Assembly (NCBI GenBank): GCA_013398955.1
Contig: VWPU01001227.1
Location: forward strand, 124,001-188,000
Source: Callaeas wilsoni
Taxonomy: Eukaryota > Chordata > Aves > Passeriformes > Callaeidae
Direction: 5' to 3'
Length of the DNA stretch: 64,000 bases
Below, in pieces: positions 24,534-36,560 of the stretch (within the stretch, counting starts at the first letter, position 1; each line of letters opens with the position of its first letter). The notes beneath the pieces were generated by a model that made no database searches, was not told where the DNA came from, and worked only from the letters and a program-made list of their open reading frames with translations. Position numbers and translations under genes: made by a program.

Positions 24534-25129
24534 TGGGCTTAACTGGGTTGGAGTTAATTTTCTTCACAGTAGCTGGTATGAGGCTGTGCCTTGAATTTGT
24601 CCTGGAAACAGTGTTGATGGCACAGAGATGTTGTTGTTACTGCTGAGCAGTGCCTACACAGAGCCATGGCCTTTTCTGCTCCTCACCCCACCCCACCAGT
24701 GTGCCCGAGGGTGCACAAGGAGCTGAAGGGGACATAGCCAGGACAGCTGACCCCAGCTGACCACAGGGATAGTCCAGACTATATGGTGTTATGCTCAGCG
24801 TGTAAAGCTGGGGGAAGAAGAAGGAAGGGGGCATGCTGGGAGTGATGGTGTTTGTCTTCCCGAGCAACCTTTCAGTGTGACGGAGCCCTGCTTTCCTGAG
24901 CGTGGCTGAATGCCTGACCACGGGAAATAGGAAATAAATTCCTTGTTATGCTTCATTTTCGTATGTGGCTTTCGCTTTTTCTATGAAACTTCTTTATCTC
25001 AACCCACAGGTTTCGCCACTTTTTTACTTTTTTCTCTGTTTTTTACTTTTCTGTTTCTCTCCCCCATTTCCATTTGGAGAGGAATGAGTGGTTGCACGGG
25101 GCTGAGTTGCTGTATGGGGTTAAACCACA
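24534..25129 (+). mobile_element. Solo LTR of an avian endogenous retrovirus
   Basis: The segment follows the order of a common bird LTR. It has 'tgggttggagttaattttctt' near the start, 'ggggacatagccaggacagctga' in U3, 'aagctgggggaag' after the TATA position, and 'acggagccctgctttcctg' in R. An AATAAA polyadenylation signal is at 24,933-24,938, then 'tctttatctcaaccca', and it ends 'ggggttaaaccaca'. Length is about 596 bp with TG...CA ends. The TATA box is decayed: TGTAAAG at 24,801 where the family has TATAAAG. The CRE-like site just upstream is also changed (ATGGTGTTATG). No gag, pol or env sequence and no second LTR are present, so it is a solo LTR left by recombination. I could not see a clear target-site duplication. 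Confidence 0.85.
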
Positions 25130-27614
25130 GTAACTTCTTAACAAAGCAGCTCCTTTGGCCTGTTGATAATTTATGTTCACATTTATCAGTCCAATAAGAG
25201 TTTTTTGGTGGCAATGACACCACTTCCCAGAGACACAGCTTAGCCTGGGGGTGCTTCATTGCCTCCTGAACAAAACCACCACAGACTGGCATGGCTCCTT
25301 TACATCCCATGCAAGTGCAGTTATATTCCTCAGCCTATCATTTTTCTTAGATAAAATTAACTCATAATCCTGAAACTTGCTTTTTTCATACACTTGTAAG
25401 AGTTTGATGGGGTACTAGATTTCAGTGAAAGTTCATTTGCCTTTGTTTTTTAGCTATTGTATTTGTTTCAAAAATCCCTTTGTCATCATTTTCACATTCT
25501 GTTTTCACTCAAACAAAGACCAGCTTTACATGGGGAAAGAAAAGGTCAGAGGTTACTTAGAGCATGCCAAAGAAAATAAAAGGGTAGCACATATACAAAT
25601 GTTTTCATCATTCTGGCCTGATTTTGCAATCTGGGACTATGCTCAGCTTTCACTAACATCACAATTTAGGGCATGCATCCCACTTGCAATTGTTTTCAAT
25701 AGAAGGCAAAGGCAGATAGTTCCTTGAGATACTCAATCCTTTACAGATGCTTTATAGGAGCAGAATAACCACAGAAAGTCCACATCCAAACTCCATGATA
25801 TTTTCTCTCGCAGTTTGGAGCAGATTTGTTACTGAGTTTCACAAGAACTGTGCAAACTATCTGAGGGAGTATTTAATTCTACATAACATAACATAACATA
25901 ACATAACATAACATAACATAACAGCGTGTTGCCATGAAACTCCTTACTGGGGCAGAACCCCACTCCCACACACTGAACCAGAGATCTGCAGTTGCACACT
26001 TCACCCCTGATTATCTGGTGGAGTTTCCCAGATGTTGAGCACCATGTACCAGTATAAATTGTGCCACTGCTGCTAAACTCAAGAACTCTATCTTCAAGGA
26101 CCAATGATTTTCACAAGCAATAAAGCTGAATATAGTTCAACAACATCTACATACAAGGTCAAATACATTCAATATCCCCTTTGGCAGTGACTGAGCAGCA
26201 TTTGTCTGTGTTTAGGGACTGGAAAAGACCTTTGGAAAGACTTGGAGAAGTTCCTGTATTTTAGGAAAAAGGCAAAATATTTTCTTCACGAAGCTGGTAT
26301 TTTCAGCCCTCTTATCTCTGCATGCTGAGGTTTTATTTTCTTTCATTTTTCAAAGTGCGACTGCCTATAGAGGTGCAGGATCACGGCAGGATGCTGGGAA
26401 ACGCTTGCTCTTTCTCTCAGACCCGGGGATATTCCCAGTTCACAAGTTGACCCAGCAAGATCCTGTTTAGGAAGTTGTCAAATTAGTGCACCTGAACCCC
26501 ACGGCTCCATGTGCTCATTTAAAATGCTTTTTTACTAGATACTGCAGTATTAAATACAAGATCCAGAACAAAGAACTCTTACGTATGTCCTAAGAAATTA
26601 CTTTCCTGAAAGCTGTGCATGGTCCTAGGTCTGTATTAAATTCCTCCTAAAGCTTACCATCCAGTCCTCATGAAATCCAATCTCAAAAAGTTCATGCATT
26701 CTGGAAGTGGGTCCTATACATAATCACTCACGGTGAATTACTCACTGTGCAAATGTATGCAAATGCATTCCCACCACTTAATCCAGGACCACAGATAGAG
26801 CTGAAAGTGTGCCTTGCTGAACAAGGAACATAAAGGGGTGGTGGCTGTCTTGCTTAGATTAACTGTACATGCCAGGCACAGTTTGGTTATTGGATTAATA
26901 TCACTTTGTGAGAAGAAAAAATGAGTGGGTTGTGGAGCATCCATGATGCCTCCTTTATTTATTTCTTTTCCAAGGTCCCATAGTTTCTCCTTCTTTCGCT
27001 TGCTGGTATTTTTAGTGTGCTCAGGAATTATTTGGTAAGATATTCAAGATTTCTAGTGGGATTTCTTGATAATGGACAGATTCTTTCTCTTCATAATGAT
27101 AGCTGAGTTTCTTGAGAGCAAAGAGACACTTTGTTCTTTGTTCTCAAGGAGACAAACTGTTATTTCTTTCCCTGAAGAAGCTTCTAATATGATGGGTGAA
27201 ATATCAGGAATAATTAGACCAAATGGTGATGTAAATCCCACTAGAAATAGTGCATCCGTTATTTCATTTTATGCCTATCGCTCCAGTTTCTGCCTGATTT
27301 AAGTCCATGTGAAGAAAGCTGTGGGTATTCCCTTTATAAGAACTACAATAAATTTCTTCATTGAATATTTACTAGTCCTGAGTTGCTCCTTTTTTGTTGG
27401 ACCATCATTACACAATTAAAAAATAAGAAGGTAATTTAGCCGTTTCAAGGGCTGGTATTGCTTAATTTCAAGGGAGGGGGGCTGACAGTTGAAAGGTTAA
27501 TGTATTTCACTGATTGGGCCCCTGGGGTTCATTTTCTGAAAAAAAGCTCTTTCAGTTTTTATTAAGAAACCCGTGTAATGAAAAGGGGAAAAGCATCTCT
27601 CATTTGGCACATGC
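25130..27614. other. Non-coding stretch, nothing recognised except a microsatellite
   Basis: Contains the (ACATA)n array at 25,881. The remainder is unique sequence with short chance frames on both strands. No gene, RNA or further transposable element is recognised. Confidence 0.65.
25881..25922 (+). repeat. (ACATA)n pentanucleotide microsatellite
   Basis: About 8.4 perfect ACATA units (42 bases). On the minus strand the array stays open and reads MLCYV repeats, which is an artefact. Perfect units over this length suggest ongoing slippage. Confidence 0.97.
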
Positions 27615-28050
27615 GAGGCAGTGGCTGCAGGAGCCCACGTTTCTCTTGCTGGCGCAGCACGCAGACACCGCCTGGATCAGGGGCAGCAAGGATGCGCGCC
27701 GGCGTGGCTTTGCTGTGTCCTGACCCATCAGCACCGTGTCCCCGTGGAGGGACAAGTCCTGCTGGGGGTGACATGGGGACCGTGTGGTGTCCTTGTGATA
27801 GCTCTGGGGGCGAGAAGAGGAGCGAGGGGTCCTGAACCCTGTGTGAGCTGCGGAAGTCCTCCAAGCAAAGGGTTGTGGGTGCCCACCTTGTAGGACTGTG
27901 TGCCATGGACACCCCACAGTGAGCCAGAGGGGTCCATTGACACAAAAGCCCACCTCTTTTGGCCCCAGCAGAGCACCCTGGCCCCACAACCCAGCTGGGC
28001 TGCAATGTCGTGTTGGTTGACCAGGAGGAACTCCTCCTTTCCACCCATGG
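27615..28050. other. GC-rich block with stacked chance frames
   Basis: About 435 bases clearly richer in GC than the flanks, with perhaps 15 CpGs mainly in 27,615-27,830. Several frames are open on both strands. The longest minus-strand frame runs 28,151-27,600 (183 codons) and another covers 28,048-27,728 (106 codons, beginning MGGKEEFLLV). Two or more frames open at once is what GC-rich DNA gives by chance, and no domain is recognised. It may be a CpG-island-like regulatory region, a retrocopy remnant, or simply a local isochore feature. Confidence 0.35.
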
Positions 28051-30507
28051 CTCAAAGGCTTGTTTGGCCTCCAGCCTGAGACCAACAACTTAAAACAAGC
28101 AGACCACTTTGGGGAATGAGAAATTAAACCACAAGAAAACACTCCCAGCATTTTTCTGGAGTTTTACGGTTGAACCTACCCTCAGACCCTTTCCCACAAC
28201 ACTCCTCTCTTGTGCTTCTGCTCCCTGTTTGTTCCCAGTACGAACTTGAGTGACAATTGACAAGCAAAGCTGTTTTTCGAAGGTTTAAGCAAATGCTGGG
28301 AAATACCCTCTTCACACAATTAAATGCATTCATGCTAAGACAGCCTTATGACTCACACACCCGGTGAAAAGCTGATAGCTCTGCGGTGTTAACAATGCTT
28401 CGTGCCACCTTGGCATATATGTGGCTAACTATTAGTAGAAAGAAGAGATATTGGTCATATAAATTGCTCAGGGTTGATTATTTCTTACTGCAGTTAGCAA
28501 GAGAAGTTCTTAGCTGAGATCTTTACGGTGCGAGTGCACTCTTTCCCGTTACGTAAGTTAGCATGCAAGTGACATTGCTTGACATAATTTAACTTGCTTG
28601 ATTTTAATGTCTGCATCAGAAGATTTTAATCCACTGTTTGCAAAACTTCCACAGTGCTGATGTCTCTGGCTGATATTTTTACTATTATGAAATCCCTGAA
28701 AGTCAACATTTACAGGCACAATGAGGCAGTAAAAATATAAAATAGAAATAAAATCTTTTGCTTGGGCTGGAAAATTCTTAACATTGGAGAAAAGCTTAAA
28801 AAAATAAAACAAAAATGTCTCTGTCTTCAAGCATCTAGAAGAATTGTAAGAATGTCCCTTTTATTGTCTTTTTTTGTACCCCTTATAAAAATTGTTTCCC
28901 TCTCAGCCCTTAATGAGATGTTTTTAGCAGTGTTTTTCTATCCCAAATTACCATGTGAGACGGGCATTGGAAGAAATGTGGTTTTAGCTTGGGGAGTTGT
29001 GCCGGGGCTGGAGCCTGCGCACGCACTGGGGAGCGAGGCAGGGTCGGAGCGCTGCCTTTGCTGCCGGGGACTGTCTCTCTGCTCTGCTTATTGATACACT
29101 TTATAGATTGAAATGGCTCCTGAAACAGAGAGAGGAAAAGTTCTGCCTCTCACCTCAGTGGAGGATTTGTATTCTTTTATTTTAACGAGGTTAAACTGCT
29201 CAGAAATGAATGAGAAAAATGATATTTTATTAAAGACAGAGAGAAAAAAAAAAATCTGATGAGTTAAATAAACATAATACTTACCAAGAAAATAGAAGAA
29301 TGGACATTTCTACACATCCAGTTGAAAATCACTTTCAAAATTCATGCAGATATTTTGAAGTAAAATACCTTTCTGATTCTTAGTTTGGCTGTAGTAGATT
29401 CATGGAAATATAATGCCTTTGTTTTCTGTAGCCTGAGCTTCAGAAAAAAATTGCAGCTACAAGGAGAAATTCCGTATCCTACTTATCTCTCTCCAATAGA
29501 TGTGATGGGTTTCTAAAAATAAATATGTAAAATTCAACATATCCATAATCCTGTAAAAATTGATTGTAACTAACAGATAATGATGACTTGGTTAATTATT
29601 GGAATAAACAGAGGACCGAAATAAAGCTGTGGTATATTTTGGTAATGAGCCATTTTCAAAGAAACCAGATGCCTATATGCATCTTGTAATACAAATGCGT
29701 GGGTTTTTTATCGTTGTTGGTGTTAATTTTGGAAACTGTTAAACACCCTGAATCAGATGACTGAAGAAATGTTCGTTCCAAATGGTTCCAGTTGTCCCCA
29801 GCTCCCATCTCCACATCCAGTGATCAGAATATAGGAAAAAAATCCAATTGAAGATATTCTACCTTCTCCTGCAGCTCTCCACTCACCGTCTCAGTGCAGC
29901 AGGATTCTTCAACAGCTGTAGAAAAGCTTGTTATTCAAGATATCACAAACTCAATTTTCTTAAACAGAAATAGTTTGGGGTACTTTAAAAAAAAAAAAAA
30001 GAAGAAGAAAAAGGAAAGAAAGAAGCACTTCAGCTCCAAGGTTTTGAAATGAATGTACAGGAAAAATATAGCTTTCATTTGTGTTTTTAAATACAGTCTA
30101 AACAACTTCTGAAGAAATAGTTGCTACAGCTTTAAATATCAGTTGCCAAATGGTAACTATATTGTTTAATTTTATATCACACGATAGTTATACCATCTGA
30201 CACTGCAAACATTACACACGAACACATTTTGTTATCATAAGGAAATGTTGTTTGAAAATGCAAAAAGCATCTTTAAAAGGAAAAAGCAAAGGAAAAAACA
30301 TTCATTTTTATTATGAATGTGAACTTCCCCTATCTCCTTTTCTGAAAGTTATGGAGCTCTGAATTGCATTGCCAACTTGTCGTGGTGAACAATCCCTAAA
30401 TTTAACCTTATGTTATAAAAAACATTTATATAAACATCTTGCTGGACTGATACAAAGCTAAAAATTTTCTTATGAGTATTAGAGTTAAATCAACTATTTC
30501 TTCTCAG
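28051..30507. other. Non-coding stretch; small CpG patch and enhancer-like part
   Basis: Includes a CpG-rich patch at 29,001-29,071 (about eight CpGs in 70 bases) and an AT-rich unique segment at 28,380-28,640 containing the palindrome TTACGTAA at 28,549-28,556. An A14 run followed by a GAA-rich purine tract lies at 29,987-30,030. No gene is supported. Confidence 0.5.
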
Positions 30508-30574
30508 GAACTTCTTGTAGGAGAGGAGCTTCACAAGAAACGATCTTCTGTAAATCTGCAAAAACAGCAATTAG
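30508..30574 (+). other. Candidate 67-bp internal exon (best on plus strand)
   Basis: The 3' splice site is preceded by CTATTTCTTCTCAG, a good pyrimidine tract and acceptor. The 5' splice site is TTAG|GTAAGA, close to consensus. Between them one frame is open, ELLVGEELHKKR then SSVNLQKQQL, leaving one extra base. A second frame is also open. No branch-point claim is made. I do not recognise the peptide. The charged, low-hydrophobic composition looks like a coding or alternatively spliced exon, but two open frames in 67 bases is not strong evidence. If real, this part of the window lies inside an intron-rich plus-strand gene. Confidence 0.3.
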
Positions 30575-32297
30575 GTAAGACAGAAAATTGCTTAAGAATG
30601 GTAAACATTAGCTTAAAATAAAATGAAAATCCTCAATAATCTAACAGCCTGGCATGTTAATAGTGCTTGAAATAGTTTATGATCTGAAACATAGCTATGC
30701 ATTATTCTGCCCTTCCCTCCTGGTTATGGAGCTGTTGTTTACCGAGTGCCAAGGGCATTTCTGTCTCATTATCAAATACATAAATAGAAGAATATGCATT
30801 TAGCGGGAGATCTATTTTATTGTCAGTCTTCCCTTCCCCTCCCCACCGCACACACATTTCTTGATGTTTTCTCCTCCCTTCTGCAGACTGTATATTTCCA
30901 CAAAACTGTGTAAAAAAGCCTAAAACAAATAACATTCTCAGCCAAAAGGGTGCAATTTCTAAAGCAGGATCAACTTATTTTAAGCTTCGGAGAAACATCC
31001 ACACTTAAGACCTTTCTCTTTTTTTTTTTTCCTCCCCACTGTGTGAAGCATTTTTATGTAAGCTTATAATTTCCTTTAAAAAGCTATGTTTAATACTTTC
31101 CCTTTTTATTTTTAAATGTTCTGGAGGGTATCTTTAATGCTCAGCTGTGTCGTCTGTTTTTTAGAAACTGGGCTGCAGCTGCTGGGTGACTCGGTGCAGA
31201 GGCTCCTGAGGCAGGTCAGGGAAGCCGGGAATGTTGCCCCCAGCACCGGCCCCGGTGGCAGCAGCGGTCCCAAGTCAGAGTCTGTGCCCTTTTCCCAGGC
31301 CAGGGATGCTGCAAAGGAAACCACAGCATCTCTGATGGAGCCTTGTGGGAGCAGGGAGTGCAGAACCCACCTCGTGATGCTCAGCTGGACTCAGGGAACC
31401 CCAACACAGCGGGCTCAGTGCCCAAGGGATGCTGGCTCTGACCCCAACCACCCTGTCCCTGAAATACTGCACCTGGCAAATACCTCAGATCCAGGGAAAA
31501 AAAAAAAAATGTTGAAGAATAGTATTTCGCTGAGGAAAGGCTAATGAGATCAGGCCCTAAATTATTATCCTCATGATATCTCATACATCAAACAATGGAA
31601 AATGTGGGAAAATAATTATAAAATAGATATTTGGTTTTAAGTTTAGAAAGTTAATGTCCCTCAGGGTTTTTTTTTAAAGCTGTTTTTATGAATATTGAAT
31701 GCTGTAAACCAAACACAAAGCAAAAGCCAGACTTTATTTGTTCTCTTTTTGGTGAAGGGTAAGGATTTTTCTGAACACTGGAGTTTTTCAGTTTTAGGAA
31801 GTTGAAAACTAATGAAAAATCGTTCTTTTCTGGTGGGCTGTGTATTCAATTGGCTCTCAGCGGGAAGTAAACGGAGTCAAGAGTGTTTTTCTTCATTACA
31901 TTGAACGTCTACTGTCCCTTATTTATGAAAGAAAAGATAAGGATGCTGTAACAAAATATTTGGGGGAAAATATAGAATAAGGCTTGAAAATAAAGACAAA
32001 TCTGAAAGGAATATATCAATATGAATGTAGCCTATGGGAAATCTTTACTCCTATTTTTAAAACAATTTTTTATGATAGTTGTTCAGGAAAAATATCGCAT
32101 GCATAGAGATACGTGAGTGACTGTGACAATACGCTGAAATTCTTAGATTTTCTGCTCGCCTCAATGAAAGGTTTCCTGTTTGTTTAGATTTTGTGTGCGT
32201 GCATAAACCAGACCACATCTCTATTTGTATTTCTCGCTCTTGTTTTCTTAAATGATCCGCCTGCTTTCCCCTTAATTTTAGCTTGATCTGCGCATTT
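30575..32297. other. Non-coding stretch, one GC-richer part
   Basis: Mostly AT-rich. The 31,165-31,480 part is GC-rich and carries a 142-codon plus-strand frame (31,116-31,544) and overlapping minus-strand frames. None has a recognisable domain. An A12 run at about 31,497 interrupts it. Nothing else is seen. Confidence 0.6.
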
Positions 32298-32409
32298 TAA
32301 AAAAAACCAAAAACACACAACCAAAAAAAATCCCAACAAAAACACACAAAAAAAAGAAATAACCACCCACAAAAAAAAACCCAAAACAAAACAAAAGAAA
32401 AAAAAACCA
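32298..32409. repeat. A/C-rich low-complexity tract
   Basis: About 112 bases that are almost entirely A and C, with words such as CCAAAAACACACAACC, AAAACCC and ACAAAACAAAA and no fixed unit. The minus-strand frame through it reads as an F/V/L/W-rich hydrophobic peptide, which is a composition artefact and not a membrane protein. Confidence 0.9.
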
Positions 32410-32550
32410 GCCAAACCTAAAGCAGTATTTTTTTTTTTTTTAATGGTTAAACTTGTTAGCCCTGTACCTCGGGAATGATAAACGAATGCTAAGTGCGGTG
32501 CTTTATGGAGACAGACACACTCGGCTCTCGTTATGCTGCACTGCCACCTT

Positions 32551-32611
32551 CCGTCCCCCGGCCCGGCCGCCGCCGCCCGGCCCCGCCGCTCCCGCCGGGT
32601 CGGGCACCGAT
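32551..32611. promoter_or_regulatory. Very dense CpG cluster
   Basis: Sixty bases made almost only of C and G, with about 13 CpGs (GGCCGCCGCCG and CCCGGCCCCGCC words), standing in AT-rich DNA directly after an A/C-rich tract and a T14 run (about 32,430). The C tracts could also form a quadruplex on the minus strand. Such a cluster may be the core of an unmethylated promoter, but it is too short for a standard CpG island and no transcription signals surround it. A weak exon-like segment (32,909-33,001, donor ACTG|GTGAGA) lies 300 bp downstream. Confidence 0.4.
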
Positions 32612-35600
32612 GGATGCAGAGGTCTTCACGAGCTTTCGTTTCCGTGATTCTGCTTCTGTACTGACAGCTCCCTTATATATAATTCGTTAGCAGAATCTCT
32701 GCATTAGCTGTATGATGCTTTTAGGGTTTTTTTTGTTGTTGTCGTTCTCGCTTTTTAAAAAAAATTATTATACTTATTACTATTTTGAAGTAATTCTTAT
32801 TTTTGGGTTTTAAAAACGTTTGGCCAGAAGCTATTTATTCCCCTTAGAAAGCAATACAGAAAGTTTGATTGCTGCTTTTTATATTCCAAAAGAATTACTG
32901 TGTTTCAGGCTGTTCCCTTTCACTGCAGCCCAATCCCAAGCTGAAGGAGAAGCATCTGGCACAATGGAAATTGTCACAACACAAGGCTGCAACTTCGACT
33001 GGTGAGAGAAGGCTCCCCTTGGATGTGCAGATCACAGAGAGGAGACTATTTAAAAGGACACTGCGGCTACGAGGCACACGCACAGCCATGCTCTTGCAGG
33101 AGATGAGGAGCCTCAATCTGCAGGAACCAAAGGCAAAGAGAAACACACTCCCCTGGTGCCAAACTCATTGTGTGCATGGCCAGAGCAAGCTTTGCTTATT
33201 GTATTTTGAGAGGAAATCCCTTAAACACACTCCTCCCTCAAGTCCAAGGCAGGTGATACTTGTGGGGGCTCCCCAGGTGATGTCTCGCGATGGGGAGGCG
33301 CTCGGCAAGGAGGGGTGCTGGCCCAGGAGGTGGCTCCTTGTGGGCTGCTATCGTGGCTCCCGGCTGATCCCTCTGACAGCCTCGCTCCAGGTGCTCAGCA
33401 AAAGCACAGTCCCCCTCTCCACAGCCTTTGCTATTTACTTATTGACTCCTCTTGCCAGTGGCTCTTTGCTTTCGGGAGGCTGAGTGGAAGGAGAAGGAGA
33501 GGAAGGCTGGGGAGGAATGGGAACTCTTCAGCACAGGAGGTGGACTGTGTTTCTTTTATCTTTACCAAAGGGGAAGGAAAAAGCCTCAGGAGGGTATTCC
33601 CGGGGAGGAAGTAATTCCCTTTTCTTCCACCCAGCAGGAGATCGTATCCTGCCTTCAGCTCTCTGCTCCCTGGCTCCCCAGGCCAGCGGGGTTACGTGCT
33701 GCTGGTTCTGCCCACACCACCACAGAGGGCCTCCACGCTGGGTGGGTTTAAAGGTCCTCACAGCCCCTTTGGGGCTTTGACAAGGATCATCACCTGCTAT
33801 AGACTCTATGGGATGGGCTGGGGATGAGTACATGCCTGCTTTGGGTGCTGGGAACCTGCTCAGTGTCATCCTCATTTTGTGAGCAGAAAAATAAAGCATC
33901 AACGTCCCTGTGCCCAAAGGTGGCAAAGCCTGGCACAAAGCCCTTGTTCTCCATTTCAGGGGGTGGTTTCAGCATCACAGACCTTGGGGGTGGAAGGGAT
34001 AAACTCGGGGTATCCTGACCCCTTCTCTTCTAGCACAGAACCTCTGCCCACAGCAGTAGCAGTGTCAAACAGCTGCGAGTTCACCGGCCACATGAAGGTA
34101 TTGCTCTGCTGCTTACACAAACATTATTGTTATATACTAATTTCACATGAAGAAATTCCTGTCTGGACAGGCCTTTCTACTAGCACCGGAAAAACCTTTT
34201 AAAACTAAACAAAATAAACCAAAAATTTAGAGATGGCTCCCTTACCTGTTAGATGGCTACGACCTTGCCATGGCTACTACTGTTGGGACTCCAGGATTTT
34301 TTAACACCCAATTAAATTAGTGTAATTGGGATAGAGTTGCAATTTCTTTGCCTCCAGCTGTGAGTCATAATCTATTTAGCACCTGAGTGTTATTTCACTT
34401 CATTTTTAGTACTTAGCCCATAGTTTGGAAGGGGAGAAAGCAAACTTATGTGTCAATCAGGATTTTTTGAAGGTGTAGATTACTTATCGTTAATTTAAAT
34501 GTGGCATTTAAATGACCATTCACAGGTGGTTTTAATGCTTTTATTAACTTCTTTTTTGGCCCTTGTAAGGGATACATTTGAAAAAAGAAATGTCAAAGAC
34601 CTTGAACTACAGGCCATGCCAATAAAACATTTCTGTTACTACACCACAGGAAAAACTGCAAAACAAGAGAAGAGTTTCCAGTGAGGGGGAAAACACAGCT
34701 TTATTATAATAAAGAATAACAAAAATGGCAGAAAGATATTATCAATACCTAGTCTTGTTTGAGCTACCAGTTCAGCCTACAGTACATTTTGAAATGATGA
34801 ATTGACTGGAGAGAAAAACATACTCCAGATGTTTTCTGTGTTTGTCTCTGGTATTTACTTCATCATGCTTTATCCAGAGGGGTTATTCAACGGAAATAAA
34901 TGATATACCAAGTATGATCAGTGAGGAAAATTATTGATTGTGCAAGTATAAAAGACAAACTAGCACTGGGGAAATAGCTCAGGATAAAACACAAACCAGC
35001 CAGAAATTTTGTCTGCAGTTCAGATCCTCGCTTATGACTCAAATCAACCAGCCTTAGAAAAATCCTTGTGAATCATGGTTGGTGAAAACTGTAGACAAAA
35101 TTAATTGTGATGGATTGGGAAACCAAGACCACAACAGTGGGAATCCCCCCAGCAGAGTGGGGTGGCGAAACGCCCGCTTGAACCTGCTGTGTCCTGTTGA
35201 GTGATGACCAACACGGGCCTCATCTTTGCTGCGGTCAACACGCTTGGAGCCCAGTGCTGGGAAGCTGGGGAAGGCCAGGAGGCAACAATGCTGGGCTGGC
35301 TCCGAGGACACTGGACAGGGATCTCTCCTGGCATGGCCAAACTGCCTTTGCGCAAGACAGCTTAGTGCCAGGTCCTCTGATTCATCCCCAACATAAAGAG
35401 GTTTCAGCTGAAATGGTAAAAGATTTACAGTCATCAGAGATAGACTGAGTCGCTAAGGTAATCATAACATGTTGACTAATAGGACATGTCCAGTAGAGTC
35501 CCCACAACTGAATTGGGAATGACAGCAGGTCCGTGACCCTCTGCATCATTTGTCTTATACAAAAAAATGAACTCAAGCCTCGTTAGGCAACTTATCTAAA

Positions 35601-36560
35601 AGCGTGTTTATTTTGCAAAGCAAGACTGAATGTCTTAAAAAAAGAACCCCACCTCATCCATCTATCTACACTCTCCAGGGTGAGGTTTTCTTTAGAAACA
35701 AAATAGCCAAAAGCTAATTGCATGTAAGTTTAGACTTAAGATATTTTAGTGACGCTTAGAAAGCGGGGAACAAAACCCCTGTCACTAAGTTGATGTCTCT
35801 AAAATGTCTGCCAAAACAGCTCTTTAAAAAGATATTTGCACCTTTATTTAGTTCCTTCTTGTGAGGAATGTTTACTGCAGTCCGTAGATGTGGTTATGTC
35901 ATGTTTCCACTGTGTTTTCATTCAGTGTTGCTCTGTATTTGTGGTTTTCTCATTTGTGACAGTCTAGTAACTGGAGCCATTTGTACCTGAGCAAATAATA
36001 TCAAATCTGAATACTTTATAAATATTTACAATATTTGGTGTGTCTCCCACTCACATCAAATGCAAAGTATAAAAAGCAAAAACAAGCAGAAACAAACAGA
36101 ACCTGTGTTACGTTATAATAAATATTTACTGTATGTACTATTGACTAAAGAGTCCCATACATCTATTTAGGAGGCATTGTTTCTGTCAGGCTGTTCTACA
36201 TTAAAACACTCTAAATGAAGCTGTTTGAGAATAAAAATGTGCATGTTAGGGAGTGATTGATGCCTACGACTTATTTAATTTTTTGGCAAGGGGAAGTAGT
36301 TCTTTTTTTTCTCCCTGCACATGTGAGTAGTGAATTAGGCAGGAGCCTGGGACTCTCTGGCACAGCTGCAGAATTCATTGGAGTGAGGTCTCAGTGCAAG
36401 GCTTGAGGGGAACACGAACCTTCAGACCCATCGGTTTTAAGCAGAGATCCCAACTGCAAATAATCTGTACTGAAGATGGGGCAGGCAGTGGCCGAGCAGC
36501 AGCCGTGTCCCTCGTGTAGCAAAGTCAGCCTGGAAACAGAGAGGAAGGAAATGTAAGGTT
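32612..36560. other. Non-coding stretch; no gene supported
   Basis: GC-richer at 32,900-33,780 and 35,130-35,400, AT-rich elsewhere. The 204-codon plus-strand frame at 32,869-33,483 is the longest plus-strand frame in the window. It overlaps a second plus frame and minus frames, has low-complexity K/R/S content and no known domain. 32,909-33,001 has splice-like ends in another frame. I do not call a gene. Confidence 0.55.

Noticed and set aside
25829..26104. Minus-strand frame with MLCYV repeats
   Set aside because: It is a translation of the (ACATA)n array; the rest has no domain.
32184..32414. Hydrophobic, membrane-like minus-strand frame
   Set aside because: It comes from the A/C-rich low-complexity tract, not from a transmembrane protein.
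33975..34020. Words resembling a CR1 3' end (ATCACAGACCTTGG, GTGGAAGGG)
   Set aside because: The order and flanks do not continue as CR1; probably chance.
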